DNA of 64,000 nucleotides from Propionibacterium sp. oral taxon 192 str. F0372. Lineage in GTDB: Bacteria; Actinomycetota; Actinomycetes; Propionibacteriales; Propionibacteriaceae. A program made the position numbers and the translations under genes. Position 1 is the first letter of the stretch, and each line of letters opens with the position of its first letter. Below, piece after piece: positions 29,796 through 38,417 of the stretch. The stretch lies in contig NZ_KE340297.1 in NCBI RefSeq assembly GCF_000413315.1, forward strand, positions 929,013-993,012, read 5' to 3'. The notes beneath the pieces are model-generated. The model saw nothing but the letters and a program-made list of their open reading frames with translations, was not told where the DNA came from and made no database searches.

Positions 29796-30512
29796 GTGAG
29801 CGTTGAATTCGGCAGCAGCCCATCGAAGAGCCAGGTGGAGAGGGCTGGCAAGCAGCTGCGCCGGATCAAGCGTGGTGAGGCTGACGAGACGCTGCTCGAA
29901 GGATGCCTGGATGTCATTGAGAGGTATCGGCAGACCTATGTGAAGCCAATGATCGCCTGCAACGTCGCCATGCGCAGGTTCACGGATGCCCTTGCCATTG
30001 AGGCTACCGTTACCCAACGGCTCAAGCGGATGAGCACCATTGTGGAGAAGCTCACTGGGCGTGAGTCTCAAATGAACTTGGCCAACATGCGAGACATCGC
30101 AGGTGTCCGTGTTGTGGTCCGCGAACTGGGTGACCTGCGCAGACTCCAAGACTACATCGAGCAGCGCCGTAGATCTTCGGGTGTTAAAATTATCGACTAC
30201 GTTGAGGACCCGCGAAGCAGTGGCTACCGCGCGGTGCATCTCATCTGCGACTATGGCACCGAACCTTCTAGGCCGGTGGAGATCCAGCTGAGAACCATCG
30301 TGATGCACCAGTGGGCAGAGATGGTTGAAGGAGCCTCCGACATGCTGGGCTTCAACTACAAGCAGGACGGGAACAGCTCGTTCCATCAATGGGCAGTCTT
30401 ACTATCCCGTGTGTTTGCGGCAAGAGAACTTGACAAGATGGCCGATGTGACTTCCAATGAGTTGGAAGATGCTTGGAAGGCGATGTTGCAAGACAAGGGA
30501 GGCGAGTTGTGA
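29796..30512 (+). CDS. RelA/SpoT-domain small alarmone synthetase
   Basis: 238-residue single-domain protein predicted to transfer pyrophosphate from ATP to a guanine nucleotide (or another acceptor). Visible synthetase motifs are NMRDIAGVRVVV, DYVEDPRSSGYRAVH and EIQLRTIVMHQWAEM. No hydrolase domain is present. GTG 29796 follows AAGGAAG. The stop overlaps the start of a small downstream gene (GTGA), the layout of both housekeeping small synthetases and toxSAS toxin-antitoxin pairs; the sequence does not decide which. Confidence 0.85.
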   Translation: MSVEFGSSPSKSQVERAGKQLRRIKRGEADETLLEGCLDVIERYRQTYVKPMIACNVAMRRFTDALAIEATVTQRLKRMSTIVEKLTGRESQMNLANMRDIAGVRVVVRELGDLRRLQDYIEQRRRSSGVKIIDYVEDPRSSGYRAVHLICDYGTEPSRPVEIQLRTIVMHQWAEMVEGASDMLGFNYKQDGNSSFHQWAVLLSRVFAARELDKMADVTSNELEDAWKAMLQDKGGEL

Positions 30513-30793
30513 CCACCGAGAGTGACATCAAGAACTTCCTGCTCGTCTACAACCGACGGACAGGGACACTAGAAGAACGGCTCAGTTTCGGAAACGATGC
30601 CGACGCAGCACTGGCACGGTATCGAGATTTAGAGCGCGAACACAGAAGCGATAGAAGCTACGACATCGTCCTCGTGGGCGCCGACTCCATCGACTCCGTG
30701 ATGATCACCCATTCCAACTACTTCCTCAAAGGCGAGCAAGATCTCGAGGGGTACCTGCAGTCGATGCTTGACGCCTCTGGCGTCTCTATGTAG
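30509..30793 (+). CDS. Small partner protein of the alarmone synthetase
   Basis: 94 residues from GTG 30509, overlapping the synthetase stop by four bases. Sequence NFLLVYNRRTGTLEERLSF...YDIVLVGADSIDSVMITHSNYF suggests a compact alpha/beta fold. No named family recognised. Tight coupling implies balanced production with the synthetase; antitoxin or regulator is the leading guess. Confidence 0.7.
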   Translation: MTTESDIKNFLLVYNRRTGTLEERLSFGNDADAALARYRDLEREHRSDRSYDIVLVGADSIDSVMITHSNYFLKGEQDLEGYLQSMLDASGVSM

Positions 30794-31714
30794 GTACCGG
30801 AAACCCGTAGCCAGCAAATGGTTGCCTGGCTCGCTGGCGCATGTGGTGCGACTTGTCGACACCCGCCGTTAGCGTTGCCCTCATGGTCCGTCCGTGACGG
30901 CGATTCGGGGTCTGGCCGCGACGCGACACGTTGGAATCTCCGTCACCTGCGTCCCTCGCCACGAAAAGGTCACCGCTAGGGCGATCATGAAGCAGTTCGG
31001 CGATCATGAAGCAGTTCGGGAAGGCAAATGACCACGATCAATGCCATCGCCACGCGCTTGGGTGACTGGTGGGCTGCCGAGTTCATCAGTCCTCAAGAAC
31101 ACCGGCTCACTCAGGTCAAACGTCTTGACCAGGCTCCTGCCATGAGTCGCAGGCATCTGTGAGATGGACGAGATCGGCGAAGATCAAGTTCACTCATCTG
31201 GGAAAACACTGAAACAGTACCATGCCGTGACCAAAGCCGCAGAGGATGCGTCCTCGTGTGCTTTGCGGCCCACATACCGAACCAATCTGGCCTATCAATG
31301 CGTGACTCGAGATGCTCATGGGAGTATCGCACCAGCGGGCCTCGCAGCTGGGCAACAGTTGAATTGAGGATCATTGTTTTGACCATTGCGACGTTCGGGA
31401 GGCTATGGCTCAGTACCGAATTGGGTGAACTTACGTCTGGGCAGTGTAGTTTTGATATGGGCTTTCGGACGTGAGATTAGGGAAACCTTTAATGGTAACT
31501 GCGCACCTACGGTGCTGGTGATGCTTTCGTGAATCCATCCCTATGAAATGACGCCCACGGCACCACACGATCATGTAACCGGAGTATGGGTTCCAGTAGC
31601 AGCCAGATGACCAAACAATGATTCCAACACCTCCGGGCCTAGTCACGGACGTGGGCTGAAAAACCAGGTCGGTACCGGGCAACGGTTGACCCCATGACCG
31701 TTTACGGTCGGGAC
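30794..31714. other. Intergenic stretch, no supported gene
   Basis: About 920 bases with no convincing gene. It holds a 19-bp perfect tandem duplication at 30981-31018 and, just behind it, a 44-codon frame at 31028-31162 (MTTINAIATRLGDWW...) with a weak AAGG site that may be a gene remnant. Composition looks less biased than the flanks. Confidence 0.5.
30981..31018. repeat. Perfect 19-bp tandem duplication
   Basis: Two adjoining copies of GCGATCATGAAGCAGTTCG in the spacer after the alarmone synthetase pair. Looks like a recent slippage or repair duplication. Confidence 0.9.
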
Positions 31715-32713
31715 ATGAGGAATACGTCAAGGATACTGACCGGACTGCTCATGGTGTTGCTCGCCGGAGGTTGCGCAGCACCTTCCCCCACAGCGACGAA
31801 TCAGCTTGCCGGGACCTCCGTAGACATGGCCGCGCACCAGCCCGCCGAGGTTGGTACCCCGACCAAGCACGAGATGCTGCGCGGGGTTACAGTCGACACC
31901 GTCGACAACCTGGATGCCATCGTCGCGGCGGTCGATGCCCTCCCCGAAACCCCCACAGTACGCATCGTCTTCGATCCCAAAAATGGCCCGGAGTACTACG
32001 CCGCTGCGGTCGCCGCTTTGAAGGAACGCGCCTTTCTCATGGGTGAACTCCTTGATTCAACAGGGATTGCCTCCCTCAATGTCGACCAGGTGAGAGCCCG
32101 AGCCGAGGCCTACTACGCGGCTTTCGGCGACACGATCGACATCTGGGAAGTGGGCAATGAACTCAATGGGGAGTGGGCTGGTACCGGCCCTGCCGAGATT
32201 AATGCCAAGGTGACAGCCGCCCACCGGGTGATCAGTGATCACGGCGGCACTACCGCGATCACCCTGAACTACTGGTCTAGCTCCGACTGCTACTCCCAGG
32301 ACTGGGAAAAGACAATCCCCTACGCAGAAACGATTCCCGCCCAGGTACGTGAGGAGACTGACTACCTTCTGCTCAGCGCCTACGAAACCGCCTGCAAACC
32401 ACCACAGCACCCCACCGCATCCCAAATCGCCGAGACCCTCGTCGCACTGGGCAAGATCTTCCCCAACGCGGATCTGGGCATCGGCGAGATCGGTGCCCAA
32501 GGTACTGAGGATGATCTTCCCAAGGATCCCACCCTTGCCGAGAAGAAGGCCATCGCCGAGCACTGGATTGGCATGAATGACACGTTGAAGTCACGTGTCG
32601 GGGAACGATTCGTTGGTGGTTGGTTCTGGTGGTATTTCTGCCGCGATGCGGTCGCCCGCCCGCAGAACGACACCCTGCTACCCACCTTGATCCGGCTGCT
32701 CGCCGGTCTGTGA
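31715..32713 (+). CDS. Putative glycoside hydrolase-like lipoprotein
   Basis: 332 residues from ATG 31715. The signal peptide ends in lipobox LAGGC (cysteine near residue 20). The rest looks like a TIM barrel of clan GH-A type. WEVGNELNGEW supplies an N-E acid/base candidate, GIGEIGAQG a strand-7 nucleophile candidate, and GGWFWWYFC a last strand. The family is not identified. Followed after 37 bases by a GH76 gene, suggesting a shared polysaccharide target, possibly fungal-type mannan. Confidence 0.7.
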   Translation: MRNTSRILTGLLMVLLAGGCAAPSPTATNQLAGTSVDMAAHQPAEVGTPTKHEMLRGVTVDTVDNLDAIVAAVDALPETPTVRIVFDPKNGPEYYAAAVAALKERAFLMGELLDSTGIASLNVDQVRARAEAYYAAFGDTIDIWEVGNELNGEWAGTGPAEINAKVTAAHRVISDHGGTTAITLNYWSSSDCYSQDWEKTIPYAETIPAQVREETDYLLLSAYETACKPPQHPTASQIAETLVALGKIFPNADLGIGEIGAQGTEDDLPKDPTLAEKKAIAEHWIGMNDTLKSRVGERFVGGWFWWYFCRDAVARPQNDTLLPTLIRLLAGL

Positions 32714-32750
32714 GGCCGCTACTGGGTACTCGAGGCAATAGGCTGGATAG

Positions 32751-33839
32751 GTGAGCCCCAGCAACGCATCGAACGACCCCGGCACCTTCGGTGAACGTGC
32801 AGAAACAGCCGAAAAGACGGTGTGCCGGAGATATGTGCGCAGGCTGTGGGCGCTTCCCGGTACCCGGATGGGTGTTTCACGCATGCCATCCACCTCTCGC
32901 CAGCGGCTGTTCTTGCGCTGGGACTACTGGTGGCAGGCGCACCTGCTCGACTGTTTGGTCGACGCCCAATTGCGCGACCCGGCACCATCGCGTCGCACCC
33001 TGGTGGTGAAGCTGGTGCGCGGCTCCCTGATCCGCAACGGCTTTACCCGCACCAACAACTACTACGATGACATGGCCTGGTGGGGGCTGGCTTTGCAACG
33101 TGCCAACCAGGTCTTCGGATTGAGTGCTGACGTCGGCCCGATCCTGCGCGCCTGCGAGGCGGCCATCGGTCCGGAAGGAGTTGTCCCGTGGCGGCGCGGG
33201 GACAATTTCTTCAACACCCCAGCCAACGGTCCGGTGGCGATCATGCTGGCCCGCGACGGGCAGATACCTCGCGCATCCCGGATGAACGAGTGGCTGCGGG
33301 CCAATATGCTGCTTGATGACGGGTTGCTGGCCGATGGGCGCGTTGGCACCCCCTCCGACGGGCGCCTGGTCACCGACCGGTGGACCTACACCCAGGGCGT
33401 GGGGATGGCTGCCGAACTCGTGGCCGGTGACGAGAATTCCCCACACCGCATCGCTGGGCTGGTCGACGCGGTATCCACCCAGCTCGCCCGTGACGAGGTC
33501 TTGCATGGTGCCGGGGGTGGCGACGGTGGCCTGTTCGCCGGAATCTTGGCCCGTTATCTTGCCCTGGTCGCCGTCGATCTTGACGGTGACGACCCCCATA
33601 TCGCGCGCACCAGACACCGCGCTGCAGGACTGGTGCGTACCTCCGCGGAAGCTGCGTGGCGCAATGCCGACCATACCGGTGGCACTCCGGTCTTCGGCCC
33701 CGATTGGTCACAACCCGCCGGGGAACTGCGCGCGGCACCGGGACCGGTCGAGGATCTCTCGGTGCAATTGTCGGGGTGGATGGTGCTTGAGGCGGCAGCC
33801 ATGCTCGATTCCCGGTCGGTTCCATGGGAGAGACTGTGA
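32751..33839 (+). CDS. Glycoside hydrolase family 76 protein (endo-alpha-1,6-mannanase-like)
   Basis: 362 residues. An (alpha/alpha)6 barrel family with the paired catalytic aspartates in NNYYDDMAWWGLAL near residues 100-113, plus TYTQGVGMAAELVAG and GGGDGGLFAGILARYLA. GH76 enzymes cut alpha-1,6-mannan backbones. No signal peptide is visible at the N-terminus, so it may be cytoplasmic, or the annotated GTG start may be wrong. Its neighbours are a GH-like lipoprotein and two small genes. Confidence 0.82.
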   Translation: MSPSNASNDPGTFGERAETAEKTVCRRYVRRLWALPGTRMGVSRMPSTSRQRLFLRWDYWWQAHLLDCLVDAQLRDPAPSRRTLVVKLVRGSLIRNGFTRTNNYYDDMAWWGLALQRANQVFGLSADVGPILRACEAAIGPEGVVPWRRGDNFFNTPANGPVAIMLARDGQIPRASRMNEWLRANMLLDDGLLADGRVGTPSDGRLVTDRWTYTQGVGMAAELVAGDENSPHRIAGLVDAVSTQLARDEVLHGAGGGDGGLFAGILARYLALVAVDLDGDDPHIARTRHRAAGLVRTSAEAAWRNADHTGGTPVFGPDWSQPAGELRAAPGPVEDLSVQLSGWMVLEAAAMLDSRSVPWERL

Positions 33840-33844
33840 AGTTG

Positions 33845-33955
33845 ATGCGCGCCTGGTGTGCACAGCCGACTGGACGCGGGCAATCCCCCGCATGGGAACG
33901 GTCCAGGTACCCGAACCCCGGCATGCTGAGCACCCTTGATGCCGAGGAGGATTGA
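33845..33955 (+). CDS. Possible 36-residue ORF
   Basis: ATG five bases after the GH76 stop with GGGAGAG upstream; encodes MRAWCAQPTGRGQ... ending LDAEED. It stops three bases before the next start and its end covers that gene's ribosome site, as in coupled genes. No homology recognised; may be chance. Confidence 0.3.
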   Translation: MRAWCAQPTGRGQSPAWERSRYPNPGMLSTLDAEED

Positions 33956-33957
33956 CA

Positions 33958-34227
33958 ATGAACGAATCATTCGAGCGGGCCACGCCAGATCTGCGCATCA
34001 TCGTGCTGGCCCCACACGATCTCCCCGCCGAGGCTGCCACTTGGCCTCCGGAGAAGGTGACCATGTACTGGCTCAGTGGCCAGCCGCAGGCCTGGAGGGT
34101 CCAGGTGCGCCCCTGCCAGTCCCACACTGGTGAGCCGGGGCAGTGGATGGAGATCGACGAATCCACCGCGCAACGACTACACGACTGCTCCGAGGTTGAG
34201 CTTGCCGATCTGGTCAGCGGCTGGTGA
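33958..34227 (+). CDS. Hypothetical protein
   Basis: 89 residues behind a strong GAGGAGG site. Reads DLRIIVLAPHDLPAEAATW, MYWLSGQPQAWRVQVRPC and a C-terminal helix. No membrane segment or known motif. Downstream of GH76 in the same direction, so possibly cotranscribed. Confidence 0.6.
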   Translation: MNESFERATPDLRIIVLAPHDLPAEAATWPPEKVTMYWLSGQPQAWRVQVRPCQSHTGEPGQWMEIDESTAQRLHDCSEVELADLVSGW

Positions 34228-34469
34228 GCCGAATCACAGGCCCCACCATCGCAGCATTCGGGAACACCGTGAGGGAAAATCACACCCAAGTACGCACAGG
34301 TGCAGATTCTGCTCTGATACGGCAGTGAACTGTGGTGGGATTTCGTCAACTGACCACAAGAGTTGATCATTTTCGGGAAGGTTTCTGTCCCGATCTCTTT
34401 CTGATGCGATGTGGCTAGGTGTTTTGTTTGTCTTTGTGGGAACCGGGAATCAAATGAGCGGCAGCTCTC

Positions 34470-34882
34470 ATGAACGCGGTCATCCTCATTGCGGGCTCAG
34501 TGCCAGCAACTCGGGCCTGTACGCCTTGACCCACATGCTGCACTCGATGGCCCTGCAGGGGCAGGCACCGACATGGTTCGCCTACGTCAACCGCCACGGG
34601 TCTCGGTGCGTGCCTGTTTCGCTTCCGGCGCACCTACGTGCTCCAGGGCAGACTGCTCTCTCAGGTGCCCTGCTCCCGCTGGGTCGGTCCTGGCCTTTCA
34701 CTCTGTGCGCACTGGTGAACCTGGGTTAGAAATACGAAGCGGTCTTCAAGGGTTAGCTGCTGGAGGTGCTCTCCTCCTACATCGGCCTGCCGGTCTTCGG
34801 GGGCATCTGGCTAGGACACCCTATGGGGACCGGATTGCGCATGGTGCGAGGATGCCGACATCTTTGGCGCCGTCGTTCGTGA
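34470..34882 (+). pseudogene. Remnant of an amino-acid permease (APC/AAT family)
   Basis: Fragments match the second half of LysP/AnsP-type permeases: MNAVILIAG, then in another frame LSASNSGLYALTHMLHSMALQGQAP, then YVLQGRLL, FTLCALVNLG and LLEVLSSYIGLPVFGGIWLG. In-frame TAG codons follow VNLG and VFKG, at least one more frame change is needed, and several membrane segments are missing. The N-terminal half is absent. Flanking bases 34228-34469 and 34883-35031 show nothing else. Confidence 0.8.
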
Positions 34883-35031
34883 GCGCCGCTGATCCCGGCT
34901 GAACCCCGCTTCTGCTGGGCTCGTATCCTGAACCCCATGATCGACATCGGGGCGCCGATCATCTGACCGGTGCCCCGACGTCGACTCGCGCTGGAACCTG
35001 CACGAGAGTGGAGCTGCTGTGGGCTGGCTAC

Positions 35032-35400
35032 CTACAGCAGGGACTGGACCCGTACCGTGACCCGAGGCGCTCTTTGATCCCCGATGCAGGAGTCGGAGTC
35101 CTCACGAGCCTCGGATGCGTCGTCGCTGTCGCCTGCCTGCGACAGGGAGCGAATGATGGTCTCCTGGACATCGCGCACGATATCCTTCACGGGCCTGGAG
35201 TCGTCGATGCCGATCTCGATTACGACCCTACGCGAGCCCTCCTCGACGATCACTCCGAAACGGGCCTGCTGAGGATCCTGTTGCCGGATGCGGCTGCCGA
35301 TCGCCCTCAACGTGCTGCCTATCCCCGGCTCGATTCCTCGTACGCCGGGGACAGCAGTGACCAGGTGGGCCAGCTCGGCCGCTGAGAGGCTAGTTGTCAT
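35032..35400 (-). CDS. Asp23-like small protein closing the envelope-stress operon
   Basis: 122 residues. VPGVRGIEPGIGS and RVVIEIGIDDSRPVKDIVRDVQETIIRSL resemble the core of Asp23/Gls24 proteins, though shorter. Start overlaps the preceding gene by 11 bases, so it is the last gene of the operon running from 38894. Confidence 0.65.
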   Translation of the reverse strand: MTTSLSAAELAHLVTAVPGVRGIEPGIGSTLRAIGSRIRQQDPQQARFGVIVEEGSRRVVIEIGIDDSRPVKDIVRDVQETIIRSLSQAGDSDDASEAREDSDSCIGDQRAPRVTVRVQSLL

Positions 35401-35941
35401 CGTGGAGATCCTCGATGTGGACGTTGACGGTCGGGGACACCCCTAGGTTCTCACGGCAGGTTGCTCGAACGGCGTCGCGGACTTGCTGGGCGAGCTGCGG
35501 CAGGCTGCCCACGTTGACGTGGGCGGAGATCCGGCAGGTGATGATCTCCGGAACCCCCACGCCGCGGTGGTCCTCACTTGAGGGTGCGTACTCGAAGGAA
35601 GACCGTAGGGCGCGCGCACCGGGCACGCAGTCCACGGCGTGTCGTCGGATGAGCGCTCGCAGCGAGAACTCGGAGATGCTGTAGGGGCCCAGATCGGTCG
35701 CGGGCATCTCCACCTGGGCGCCGTGACGGGTCTCGGCGAGGATGGCGTCCATCAAATGGCGCTGCGGCATGACCGAGGCGCTCGCCTGAGACTCCAGTCG
35801 GTCCCACTCCTCATGCAGGGATGCGATCATACGCAGGTACTCCCGCGTGTCCGCGTCGTCCTGCTCATGAGACGGGGTGAACGACCTGGCCGACGCCGTC
35901 AAGCGTCGGACGCTGTGTGAGAGCTGATTGTCGGTGCTCAT
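35390..35941 (-). CDS. Asp23-related protein with helical N-terminal half
   Basis: 183 residues. The first 80 are helical and charged. The rest shows VPGARALRSSFEY, ITCRISAHVNVGSLPQLAQQVRDAVR and SPTVNVHIEDL, the strand-helix pattern of Asp23-type proteins. ATG 35941 overlaps the sigma-factor stop behind AAGGAG. Position right after an ECF sigma gene would also suit an anti-sigma role; this is inference. Confidence 0.6.
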   Translation of the reverse strand: MSTDNQLSHSVRRLTASARSFTPSHEQDDADTREYLRMIASLHEEWDRLESQASASVMPQRHLMDAILAETRHGAQVEMPATDLGPYSISEFSLRALIRRHAVDCVPGARALRSSFEYAPSSEDHRGVGVPEIITCRISAHVNVGSLPQLAQQVRDAVRATCRENLGVSPTVNVHIEDLHDDN

Positions 35942-36594
35942 GCCCACTCCTTCATCTGGCGCATGACGAGAGAGCGGGCACGTGCCAGCCTCCCGCGGAC
36001 GGTGGAGTCGGTAAGGTTCAGGGTCTGGGCGATCTCTTCGTAGGACAGATCGTCGATTTCTCGGAGTATCCAGACGATGCGCAGCTCGGGCTTCACGGAG
36101 GCCAGCAGGTCGGCTAATGCCTTGAGTTGGGCGTTGACCTCGCTGGACTCGACCGGGTCAGCGGTGCTTGTCGATGTCTTCCCCGCCACGGCTCTGGCAG
36201 TCTCGAGGCTCTCGGCGTCGTAGGGGTCGGTGGCCTGACGCTGACGCTTGCGCATCATGCTCGTGGCCTTGTTGGTGCAGATCCGCATGAGCCAGCCGCG
36301 AAAGGCGGCGGGTTCCTTGATCAGGTGAAGACTGCGCCAAGCCTGGATGAGGGTCTCCTGGACGATGTCCTCACTGTCGTGGCGGTTGCGCACAATCATA
36401 TAGGAGGTGCGGAACAGGCGCCCCTGATAACGCTCGACGAGTTGCTCGAAGGCGTCGATGTCGCCGTCCTGGGCGCGCAGGACCAGATAGCGGTCCTTGT
36501 CATGGGGTGCGGTGGACGACGCGCTCAGGTGCGCGGCGTCGTGTGAACGCGGGCGAGGTATCGACACTGCCTCGCCCTGCGCCTCATGCGTCAT
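35938..36594 (-). CDS. ECF-type RNA polymerase sigma factor
   Basis: About 218 residues. Region 2 runs through FEQLVERYQGRLFRTSYMIVRNRHDSEDIVQETLI, and region 4 through VWILREIDDLSYEEIAQTLNLTDSTVRGRLARAR. The start is probably ATG 36594 or 36600, both inside the end of amaP. Embedded in an Asp23/AmaP operon, it is likely to drive that operon and other envelope-stress genes. Confidence 0.9.
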   Translation of the reverse strand: MTHEAQGEAVSIPRPRSHDAAHLSASSTAPHDKDRYLVLRAQDGDIDAFEQLVERYQGRLFRTSYMIVRNRHDSEDIVQETLIQAWRSLHLIKEPAAFRGWLMRICTNKATSMMRKRQRQATDPYDAESLETARAVAGKTSTSTADPVESSEVNAQLKALADLLASVKPELRIVWILREIDDLSYEEIAQTLNLTDSTVRGRLARARSLVMRQMKEWA

Positions 36595-37231
36595 CGCCAT
36601 TCCCGGTGATCTGGGGCGAGTGCTGCCCCGTGACAGTCTGCGAGAAGCGGCGCGAGCTTGAGGAGCGCTCCAGTCGCACCAGGACGTCGACCTGTCTGGG
36701 GCTCGTACCCAGGGACGTGGTGACGTCATCCTCGAGCCGACTCCTGAGCTCGGCGACGGCCCATTCGACCTCGCAGTCCTGGGACATGGTGGTCTCCGCC
36801 TGAACCCACAGACTGCTCGGGGAACCTGTGACCCACACAGTGCACCGCTTTACCCCGGGGACGTCCTGAATCCGTTCGGACAGGGCCTGTGACAAGACGT
36901 CGGGGGCGATGGTGGCCAGCAGGACACCCTCGGAGTCGCTGAGCCTCAGGGGTGAGGCTGCTGCCTTGCGGGGGACCTGCATGGCGAGCAGGACCAGTCC
37001 AAAGATGACGGCGAGCACTGACACCAGCGCGACCGTTGGCAGGAGCCAGTGCGCCTGGGGCGCGATGATGCTGTCCACTCGGTCCTGCGCAGTGGCCATG
37101 TACGGGGCGGCGTCGGGCCAGGAGTGACCGGCACTGAGACCGGAGGCCAGGAGCCAGGATGACGCTGCTGCGATGATAAGTCCGCAGATGACCAGAACCG
37201 TCCTGTTGAGGACACCAGAAACTGAACGCAT
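36584..37231 (-). CDS. amaP: AmaP-like Asp23 membrane anchor
   Basis: 215 residues with two membrane segments near residues 9-30 and 63-85 and a C-terminal soluble part holding an Asp23-like strand-helix pattern (LLATIAPDVLSQALSERIQDVPG). AmaP tethers Asp23 to the membrane in Firmicutes. ATG 37231 follows AAGGAG. Overlaps the sigma gene by about 11 bases. Confidence 0.8.
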   Translation of the reverse strand: MRSVSGVLNRTVLVICGLIIAAASSWLLASGLSAGHSWPDAAPYMATAQDRVDSIIAPQAHWLLPTVALVSVLAVIFGLVLLAMQVPRKAAASPLRLSDSEGVLLATIAPDVLSQALSERIQDVPGVKRCTVWVTGSPSSLWVQAETTMSQDCEVEWAVAELRSRLEDDVTTSLGTSPRQVDVLVRLERSSSSRRFSQTVTGQHSPQITGNGDDA

Positions 37232-37244
37232 GATCGTATCTCCT

Positions 37245-37793
37245 TCAGCTCGTGCGCCTGATCCGCACGCGGCTGCGTGTGATGCCCACGGGCTGGAGCG
37301 TCTGCAGGACCTCGTCGGTCTTCTTGCGGGCGGCTTCATGCACAGGGTCGAGGTTGTCCAGGACGCTAAGGACGATGACGTCAACCCGTGAGCGGCGGGT
37401 GGTGACGGCGACGGAGTGGATGCCGCCGATCTGCTCGACCTGGGTCCTCACCAGTTTGGCCAGGTCACGGCGCCGCACCGCGGTCTGGCCGGGGACACCG
37501 TCGGGGAGGATCTCGACGCGCTCGGGGAGTCCCGGCCACAGGGCCGCGAGGATCATGGCTAGGCCGCACGCGGCGGCAATCCCGGCGGCTGTGAGCACCG
37601 CGGCGGAGCCAAGGGTAGTGGATCCGATGGCGTCGAGCGTGGTGAGCGTGCGGTCCGGCCAGGTGCCGGTCACGATCCGGTGTCCCGTCAGCCAGGCGCC
37701 CAGGCCTCCGACCGCGAGCAGCAGCAGTGCCAGGACGACACTGGGGGCGCTGCGGGACGGGCGACGAATGAGTTTCGGAACGGGTGCTCTCAT
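37245..37793 (-). CDS. DUF6286-like membrane protein of the Asp23 operon
   Basis: 182 residues with two membrane segments (VVLALLLLAVGGLGAWLTG and VLTAAGIAAACGLAMILAAL) and a soluble C-terminus including DLAKLVRTQVEQIGGIHSVAVTTRRSRVDVIVL, a circularised Asp23-like pattern. The start overlaps the upstream Asp23 gene by four bases. Topology parallels AmaP, so a second anchor is plausible. Confidence 0.72.
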   Translation of the reverse strand: MRAPVPKLIRRPSRSAPSVVLALLLLAVGGLGAWLTGHRIVTGTWPDRTLTTLDAIGSTTLGSAAVLTAAGIAAACGLAMILAALWPGLPERVEILPDGVPGQTAVRRRDLAKLVRTQVEQIGGIHSVAVTTRRSRVDVIVLSVLDNLDPVHEAARKKTDEVLQTLQPVGITRSRVRIRRTS

Positions 37794-38206
37794 TTCAGGC
37801 TCTTCCCTACGTGGCTGCTCGGATTGAGCCAGGAGATCTTGATGGTGATCTTGCCGACGCTCAGTCCGGTGAGGTGCTCGACCCGACTGCGCACGTGTGT
37901 GCGCAGATCTTCGATGGCGGAGGACAGTGGTATGGGAAAAACCAGGCCGAGGTCCAGGTGGAGGACGGCAGCCTGCCCGTAGAGCTCGCACTGAGCCTCG
38001 GGCCGGGAGGCGAAGTTGCGGCGGGCGCCGATTCCCAAGAGCCCGTCGGCGTTGGAGCCGACATTGCCAATCTCATATGCGGCCTTGGCTGCGATCTGGG
38101 CGACGACTCGGGCCGGAATGGTGGTGGTGCCGCGCTGGTCCCAGGAGGAATCCTCGTCCTGGGAGAGTCCCGGCTGCGTGATTGCGGGCTGGGTCGCGGT
38201 CGCCAT
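37790..38206 (-). CDS. Asp23/Gls24 family envelope stress protein
   Basis: 138 residues from ATG 38206. Core features: TIPARVVAQIAAKAAYEIGNVG, AVLHLDLGLVFPIPLSSAIEDLRTHV and a final SVGKITIKISWL. It lies between the DUF2273 and DUF6286 genes with 2-4 base gaps or overlaps. Confidence 0.85.
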   Translation of the reverse strand: MATATQPAITQPGLSQDEDSSWDQRGTTTIPARVVAQIAAKAAYEIGNVGSNADGLLGIGARRNFASRPEAQCELYGQAAVLHLDLGLVFPIPLSSAIEDLRTHVRSRVEHLTGLSVGKITIKISWLNPSSHVGKSLK

Positions 38207-38208
38207 CG

Positions 38209-38385
38209 TCACTTCTTTCGCCGATCCAGGATGCTTTGGACATCGACCCGGCCCTCCAGGTAGAGGCCCACCGCCAATCCGGCCAGGCCGCACAGGGCCA
38301 CCAGAACGAAGTCGGCGAAAGAGCCGAAGGCGAGAATGGTTCCAAGGAACAGGCCCACCAGGAGGGCCAGGTACGTTGTCTTCAT
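38209..38385 (-). CDS. DUF2273 small membrane protein
   Basis: 58 residues: MKTTYLALLVGLFLGTILAF, a second hydrophobic stretch (DFVLVALCGLAGLAVGLYL), then a charged tail ending ILDRRKK. ATG 38385 is preceded by TGAGGAG. DUF2273 proteins accompany Asp23/AmaP genes across Gram-positives. It is easily missed because of its length. Confidence 0.85.
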   Translation of the reverse strand: MKTTYLALLVGLFLGTILAFGSFADFVLVALCGLAGLAVGLYLEGRVDVQSILDRRKK

Positions 38386-38417
38386 GAGAACTCCTCAGAT
38401 CAAGGCGTCGGGACGGG

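Noticed and set aside
31028..31162. 44-codon frame MTTINAIATRLGDWW... after the tandem duplication
   Set aside because: Weak ribosome site and no recognised family; may be a remnant, not enough to call a gene.
31164..31367. 67-codon plus-strand frame in the 31 kb spacer
   Set aside because: No ribosome site, odd composition and overlapping frames of similar length on the other strand.
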